Shown here one piece after another: positions 61,155-64,000 of a DNA stretch of 64,000 nt (within the stretch, counting starts at the first letter, position 1; every line of letters starts with the position of its first letter). The DNA lies in NCBI GenBank assembly GCA_024449915.1, contig JAMZAV010003195.1, positions 1 to 64,000 of the forward strand, in the 5' to 3' direction. The notes under the pieces are model-generated. The model searched no databases, was not told the DNA's origin, and saw only the letters and a list, made by a program, of their open reading frames with translations. The translations under genes and the position numbers were made by a program. Source of the stretch: Sweltsa coloradensis (Eukaryota; Arthropoda; Insecta; Plecoptera; Chloroperlidae).

Positions 61155-61776
61155 CAGTGGCGTAATTAAGGGTGTACCCCCACCCCCCACCGAAACTATA
61201 CCGTGGCTAAAATTTTAAAGGGCACGAACAGTAGTTTGGCGAGGGGGGGGGGGTTATTCCAGTAACTTCTACAATTTTCAACAGTAACATTACGAATACG
61301 AACATGATTTATCATTTCTTCCAAAACGAAGTTGAAATTTCTAGGAGTTGTTTTCTTCCATACTATGAGTAAAAATCCGAGTTTCTCTCTATAGTTATTA
61401 GATCGCAAATAGTTTCTCTGAAAGTACCCTAATGAATAAATGCAGAATTATTTTTGTTTTGAGCTATTCATTGAATAAGTTAATTCAAATCTGCCGCCTC
61501 TGTCACTATGCATAACAAACTTCAATATAATATGCACATGGATGGTGAATGGTATTTTGTTGGGTTGTCGAATGGAGAAGTTCCCGCCAAAATGTCACCA
61601 AGTGCATTCTCTTCATAAGACCAAAAATTGTAATCCCTTGATATGTTGTTTTTGAATTAAAACAACAAAATGGAGTAGAGAACATTTTGTCAGCGATTGG
61701 GCATCCACCGACCCCCTCAAACTCTGCGCTCTCCCCCCCCCCCCCTCTTAAATGATTCCTATAATATACGTCACTG
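61155..61776. mobile_element. Probable hAT-type MITE, near-perfect 8-bp duplication
   Basis: CAGTGGCGTAATTAAGGG at the left and TATACGTCACTG at the right are short inverted ends; the flanks GGAATGGC (61147-61154) and GAAATGGC (61777-61784) agree at seven of eight positions. The interior has G- and C-runs near both ends. Confidence 0.65.
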
Positions 61777-62735
61777 GAAATGGCCCAGTTTCACTCATAT
61801 TTCTGCGAAATACACAAGGATTCACACACACTTAGCAACTTGCCACACCAGAAAGAATCTTGCGTGCATATATCATGAAACAATTAACTAACCAAATTAT
61901 ATGTTTTTCGTCTTTATATAACAAAATACAGTTTTATCTCGCTTATTAATCTTTCATCTTTCCAAGAAAAGTATCAGAATAAAACTTTATTTCTTGTCCA
62001 TTACATCAGTGAGATTCGGTCAACCATACAGTCTACCGTACAAACAATAAATTGGCATGTTTAAAATCAATATTAATTATGCGGCAAAACTGTTTTATCT
62101 CATCTGATGAATTGAAGAAATTTCCGTTGATTTCAAAAGATAATTGTTTATTCACTCTTAATCACGCACATAGATTGGAATTGTAAAGCGTGCTATATAT
62201 TACTGTCAGATGTAGGTATTGGCCTATAGAAAACAAATACACCGCTTTGTATGTAAATCGAGTACTGTATTTGGGCTCGTCTGGCCTTAGTTAAATGCCT
62301 ATTCTGCCTACTACCTACATGGTGAAATCTTCCCACACAATAGTTATTTATTAAAAGTAGATTCCAGTCACGACCTGGTTCACCTATAGCGATACAAACA
62401 AAGAGTGGCATGAGATAGATAATATACTATCTGTCTTGCCACAATACGAGGTTCCACAGTCTTTCAAGTACAGCTAGCGTACGTAGTAATGCATTGTAAC
62501 ATACAGCTGAGGCTAACATGCGACAAAGAGTTCATTGAATCCTTGTAGCATAGTGTTATTTGACACGTTCTTAAATTATTCTCTCAGCACATCAATTATA
62601 AAATAAAATTACACAAAAAAATATTAATGAATATTTCTTTTAGTAGATTTGCGATATAGTTTAACCTGTCACGAGAAATAGTATATTTATTAGCCTCTTT
62701 TGGTTCATATATACATTCACATAATATATAAAAGA

Positions 62736-62793
62736 GTTGAACCTTTGAGTATATAACCATCTTAAAGGATGGTTATATACTCAATGGTTGAAC
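62736..62793. repeat. 26-bp hairpin
   Basis: The arms 62736-62761 and 62768-62793 (core GATGGTTATATACTCAA) match at 24 of 26 positions with a 6-base loop. No gene nearby; it could be a foldback element remnant. Confidence 0.8.
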
Positions 62794-63695
62794 ATTTGAG
62801 TTGTCAGATTATCAATATTATAATAATGAGATAAACTAAAACCATATAAAACATAACATGACATAATAACATAATAACATAATTTAAATTTAAAAATTGG
62901 GAGTATAACATTAAAATTCCATCAGTAACCTTTGTTTTGATTTACCATCCATGGATGATTATTCCATATCATAAATATATACCTTCAACTTGTATTATGA
63001 AATACGACAAGTAAGCTTCTACTATGTGCATTTTAACTGCTTTTTGTGGCGTATATTTTGTCTTTGACAACATATCCATATAATGACAAACTATAACAAA
63101 ATTCACAATTTTATTGTATCAGATATGAGTATTTCTAATTATAGTTTGGACAACATCAACAACTATATTCACTACAATTAACTTTTGTGTGCACAACTTA
63201 ATTTCTATTGAGGTCATACCCGAATTAAATTTTAAATTTTAAATAAATTATTAATTCCAGCCTTCATAGAGGCAACTTTCATGGATATTCAAGAAATCAG
63301 ATCATGGTCAGTGTACTTTTACCACAAACTATGATACATTGTATTAAATATTGTACACTACACTAAACGCTGCACAAACTTGTACACACAGAGGCGGTGT
63401 AACGTCACTACACGCATCCGGGAAACCTCAATTCCTCAATTCATGGTACCGGTAATCATGACCGCTGTCTTTATCCCAAGAGTTTCCTTAGACATAGGCC
63501 GTGCAATGTTAGCATTTTGTCCAATATAATATCAGTTACAGCCTTTGGGTTGAATGAGGTAGTATAATATGGATTCGTTTCCATGTTCAAAGTTGCAATT
63601 ACATTAGCAACATTCAACCAATAACAAAATAAATTAATTGAACTGGAGGTCAAAAAACCAAACCCGTTTTCAACATAGAAAACCTTGCAAATTTA

Positions 63696-63778
63696 ATGAA
63701 TGAAAGGTCGTGACCATGCAGACTACTCAACAGTATAATTTGTTGGGTAGTCTTCATGGCCATGACCTTTTTATTCAT
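63696..63778. repeat. ~37-bp hairpin
   Basis: ATGAATGAAAGGTCGTGACC...AGACTACTCAACA is mirrored by TGTTGGGTAGTCT...GGCCATGACCTTTTTATTCAT with an 8-base loop and few mismatches. Confidence 0.78.
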
Positions 63779-63863
63779 AATATTATTTATTGCAATTTTG
63801 TAGTTTGTGGTTTGTGGTACCCGAACGTAAATTATACCCGAACACGATTCAAATCTCCCGATA

Positions 63864-63883
63864 CCCCCCCCCCCCCCCCCCCC
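63864..63883. repeat. C homopolymer (20 bases)
   Basis: A run of 20 C. Its length in an assembly is uncertain because such runs are hard to sequence. Confidence 0.9.
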
Positions 63884-64000
63884 GAAGGATTCCGGTACCC
63901 GGGTATCTGGGTTCAACCCAACCTTATTATAGTTAGTAAGTTTATTGAAGAGGGTTGGAGAGGGTCAGTTGATATGTGCTAGAGATGGGATTTTAGCCCG

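Noticed and set aside
1..64000. CRISPR array, operon, riboswitch or phage-type system
   Set aside because: No regular short repeats with unique spacers and no prokaryotic gene layout; introns and non-LTR elements show that it is animal DNA.

Overview
This is invertebrate animal nuclear DNA: AT-rich, with spliced genes, long introns and very many small transposon copies. Two host genes are supported, both on the + strand. No operons, prokaryotic genes or CRISPR arrays are seen. Frequent TAGGCCTAG-type palindromic motifs and the exon-intron style would fit a marine invertebrate such as an echinoderm, but that is an impression and not a proof.

Region 1 (829-19700) holds the last ten coding exons of cytosolic leucyl-tRNA synthetase (LARS1). 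All splice phases join cleanly. The joined exons encode 898 residues plus a stop, from the start of the CP1 editing domain to the C-terminus; the first ~280 residues lie upstream of the window. The phase-0 intron 10182-11474 cuts the KMSKS catalytic signature after its first Lys. The introns hold five clear DNA transposons or MITEs (three with perfect 8-bp target duplications), two Helentron-like copies, a 5'-truncated non-LTR retrotransposon, a tRNA-like sequence and smaller repeats.

Region 2 (19700-51100) has no convincing host gene. It is a graveyard of short non-autonomous elements: further copies of the Helentron-like families (including one element inserted into another of the same family in opposite orientation at 28623-30116), a frameshifted non-LTR retrotransposon inserted into a 147-bp tandem array (31500-34193), foldback elements, tRNA-like sequences and 3' ends of retroelements. 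34195-34573 may be a first exon, but the evidence is weak.

Region 3 (51100-58576) holds the first three coding exons of a mitochondrial-clan cytochrome P450: an Arg/Ala-rich presequence exon, a 6.4-kb intron, then two GC-rich exons. The acceptor of exon 2 sits in a 47-bp tandem duplication whose first copy leads into an immediate stop codon. The rest of the P450, including the heme-binding part, is not in the window.

Region 4 (58577-64000) is P450 intron or intergenic DNA with several foldback/hAT-like elements.

I did not find a clearly new biological system. The most unusual patterns are (a) tRNA-derived sequences arranged as inverted repeats at three loci, and (b) two Helentron-like families whose 5' subterminal and 3' terminal motifs change together.
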